64,000 nucleotides of DNA from Fodinibius saliphilus (GTDB lineage: Bacteria > Bacteroidota > Rhodothermia > Balneolales > Balneolaceae). Within the stretch, counting starts at the first letter, position 1, and each line of letters starts with the position of its first letter. Positions 62,761-64,000 of the stretch are shown piece after piece. The stretch is from positions 62,001 to 126,000 of the forward strand of contig NZ_VAWF01000001.1 in NCBI RefSeq assembly GCF_005869845.1. Reading direction: 5' to 3'. A model generated the notes under the pieces. The model had not been told where the DNA came from and ran no database searches. It saw nothing but the letters and a program-made list of their open reading frames with translations. The translations under genes and the position numbers were made by a program.

Positions 62761-63417
62761 ATGCCTCATAAATTTTTTTTACTGGTACTTCTATTTCTGT
62801 TTTTGGGAATGGCCCAGATGGGTCATTCGCAGGATAGGAATACTCCTAGCCCTAAAATAGCTTTCTTGAAATCGGTAGCTGTACCTGGTTGGGGACATCA
62901 CTATGTCGACAAATCCAGCTGGGAACGCGGTAAGTATCACTTGGGGGCCGAGATAGTATTGGTGTTGGGATATGTCGGTCTTTCGATACATTCTAATAAT
63001 ATTCAACAGCATTGGTATACCTATGGTCGTTCGCAGGCTGGTGTGACGATAAAGGGTCGAAGCAGAGAATTTCAGCTGGCGGTAGGTGACTTCAATAATC
63101 TTTCTGCTTACAATAATTACCAGGAGCGAAGTAGAAATTGGGATAAGTTGCTGGAGGATAAGCCCGAAAACCGGTGGCAATGGGATAGCAAGAAGAAGAG
63201 AGCCGAATACAGAGATTTGAGAACAGATTTCGAACAGATTGATCAACAGCTGCCGGCCCTGTTGGGAATGATGGTTCTCAACAGATTAATCAGTGGTATT
63301 AGCGCGTATAATCGTGCAAAAAAGCGTGAAGAAAACACTTCTTTGGCAACTGATATTTCAGTTGCTCCCTATCGAATGAACCAAGGCATCGTTGCCAATT
63401 TGAATATCCGTTTCTGA
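62761..63417 (+). CDS. DUF5683-like exported protein, second copy
   Basis: A 218-residue exported protein: signal peptide (cut near GHSQ), then FLKSVAVPGWGHHYVDKSSWERGKYHLGAEI, the DUF5683 pattern also seen in the protein at 21556-22461, and two short hydrophobic stretches. Function unknown. Starts one base after the ccmF stop and its own stop overlaps the truA ATG, so it is part of this operon. Confidence 0.72.
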   Translation: MPHKFFLLVLLFLFLGMAQMGHSQDRNTPSPKIAFLKSVAVPGWGHHYVDKSSWERGKYHLGAEIVLVLGYVGLSIHSNNIQQHWYTYGRSQAGVTIKGRSREFQLAVGDFNNLSAYNNYQERSRNWDKLLEDKPENRWQWDSKKKRAEYRDLRTDFEQIDQQLPALLGMMVLNRLISGISAYNRAKKREENTSLATDISVAPYRMNQGIVANLNIRF

Positions 63418-64000
63418 TGCCAAGATATAAGATTTTAATAGAGTTTAAAGGCAGTCGCTATAACGGCTGGCAAAAGCAGCCCAATGGGGATACGGTAGAG
63501 GGGTGTATTGAGTCGGCGTTGCAGCGGATTTTGCGCCAACCGGTGGATATTATTGGGCAGGGCCGTACCGACAGTGGTGTACATGCAGAGGGACAGGTGG
63601 CGCATTTTGACTTTCCTGAAACCCTTGATAACAATCGTTTGCTATATGCATTACTGGGGGTTCTGCCGCACGATATTGGGGTTTGGGATATGGAAGAGGT
63701 CGATCCTCAATTCCATGCCCGTTTTGATGCCTCTAGTCGGCAATATCGTTACCAAATTGCTCGCCGCCCGAAACCACTTCTTAAAGATATCTCTGAAATG
63801 GTCTTAGATGATCTGGATATTGCAGCAATGAAGGGATGTGCACAGAAAATATTGGGTATTCATAACTTTGACAGCTTTACAAAACCGGATAATGAAAACC
63901 CGGATTCTACCTGTGAAGTAATGCAGTCTGAATTTAATTCGGTAGAGGGTATATTGACTTATCGAATAGAAGCAAATCGTTTTGTGCGGCATTTGGTTAG
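63417..64000 (+). CDS. truA: tRNA pseudouridine synthase A, 3'-truncated by window edge
   Basis: The N-terminal 194 codons of TruA, which converts U38-40 to pseudouridine in tRNA anticodon arms. The ATG overlaps the upstream stop (TGATG). RYKILIEFKGSRYNGWQKQ opens the protein, the catalytic Asp52 lies in GQGRTDSGVHA, and FHARFDASSRQYRYQI follows. The frame is open to the right edge, so the gene continues beyond the window. Confidence 0.96.
   Translation, partial: MPRYKILIEFKGSRYNGWQKQPNGDTVEGCIESALQRILRQPVDIIGQGRTDSGVHAEGQVAHFDFPETLDNNRLLYALLGVLPHDIGVWDMEEVDPQFHARFDASSRQYRYQIARRPKPLLKDISEMVLDDLDIAAMKGCAQKILGIHNFDSFTKPDNENPDSTCEVMQSEFNSVEGILTYRIEANRFVRHLV

Noticed and set aside
1-64000. CRISPR arrays, tRNA or rRNA genes, insertion sequences, prophage genes
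   Set aside because: No regularly spaced repeats, cloverleaf-like GTTCGAATC arms in proper context, or transposase/integrase/phage motifs were seen.

Overview
The window looks like an ordinary chromosomal stretch of a moderately AT-rich, Gram-negative, aerobic member of the Bacteroidota/Rhodothermota/Balneolota branch. My best guess is Balneolaceae (Fodinibius or Gracilimonas-like). The signs are a type IX secretion (T9SS) style C-terminal sorting domain next to a PorV-like barrel, two DUF5683 proteins, an M56/BlaI pair with a TonB-type C-terminus, several Sec/lipobox exported proteins, and a Ccm (system I) cytochrome c maturation set. The taxon is an inference from gene content. I see no rRNA, tRNA, CRISPR array, transposase or prophage gene.

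Layout. 1-8.9 kb is a fatty-acid activation and beta-oxidation island: two acyl-CoA ligases, a hotdog thioesterase on the other strand, FadN-type hydratase/dehydrogenase, FadA-type thiolase and a 2,4-dienoyl-CoA reductase. 8.9-13.5 kb is on the minus strand: a degenerate Gfo/Idh protein, a mini-PspC protein, a phosphatidylcholine synthase homologue, and a BlaI-M56 regulatory operon that begins with a small exported protein apparently split by a frameshift. Two matching interrupted palindromes sit in front of that operon. 13.5-18.8 kb carries a LOG-like protein, two different photolyases in tandem (FeS-type and class II), a purine nucleoside phosphorylase and a metallo-hydrolase.

18.9-30.1 kb is the most unusual part: phoH, whose conserved N-terminus has no ATG/GTG/TTG start, and then, in transcription order from 30.1 kb downwards, a tightly packed envelope operon of PorV-like barrel, T9SS-sorted M6-like protein that has lost its zinc site, a 1122-residue gluzincin/propeller/barrel protein, a DUF5683 protein, a PASTA protein and rpe. 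30.3-35.3 kb holds a second thiolase, a transsulfuration enzyme and two related TPR lipoproteins. 35.4-43.2 kb has an alpha/beta hydrolase with RidA, an M23 peptidase, a FAH hydrolase, L27 and an extended L21, a HEAT-cyclophilin and a PP-loop protein behind a strong inverted repeat.

43.5-54.6 kb is housekeeping: double-length dCTP deaminase, a BFD-like protein, RsmE, a CtpA protease, HslUV, RNase G/E with a long structured leader, MurA and a biotin carrier protein. 55-64 kb carries a DUF3108 protein, dUTPase, an MFS transporter, two small membrane or exported proteins, ccmC-ccmD-like-ccmE-ccmF (with a CxxxY-type CcmE), the second DUF5683 protein and the start of truA.

Coordinates are given on the + strand. 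Several starts were moved from the longest ORF to an internal ATG where the longest ORF began with an unsupported TTG. All family names rest on reading motifs by eye; no database search was run.
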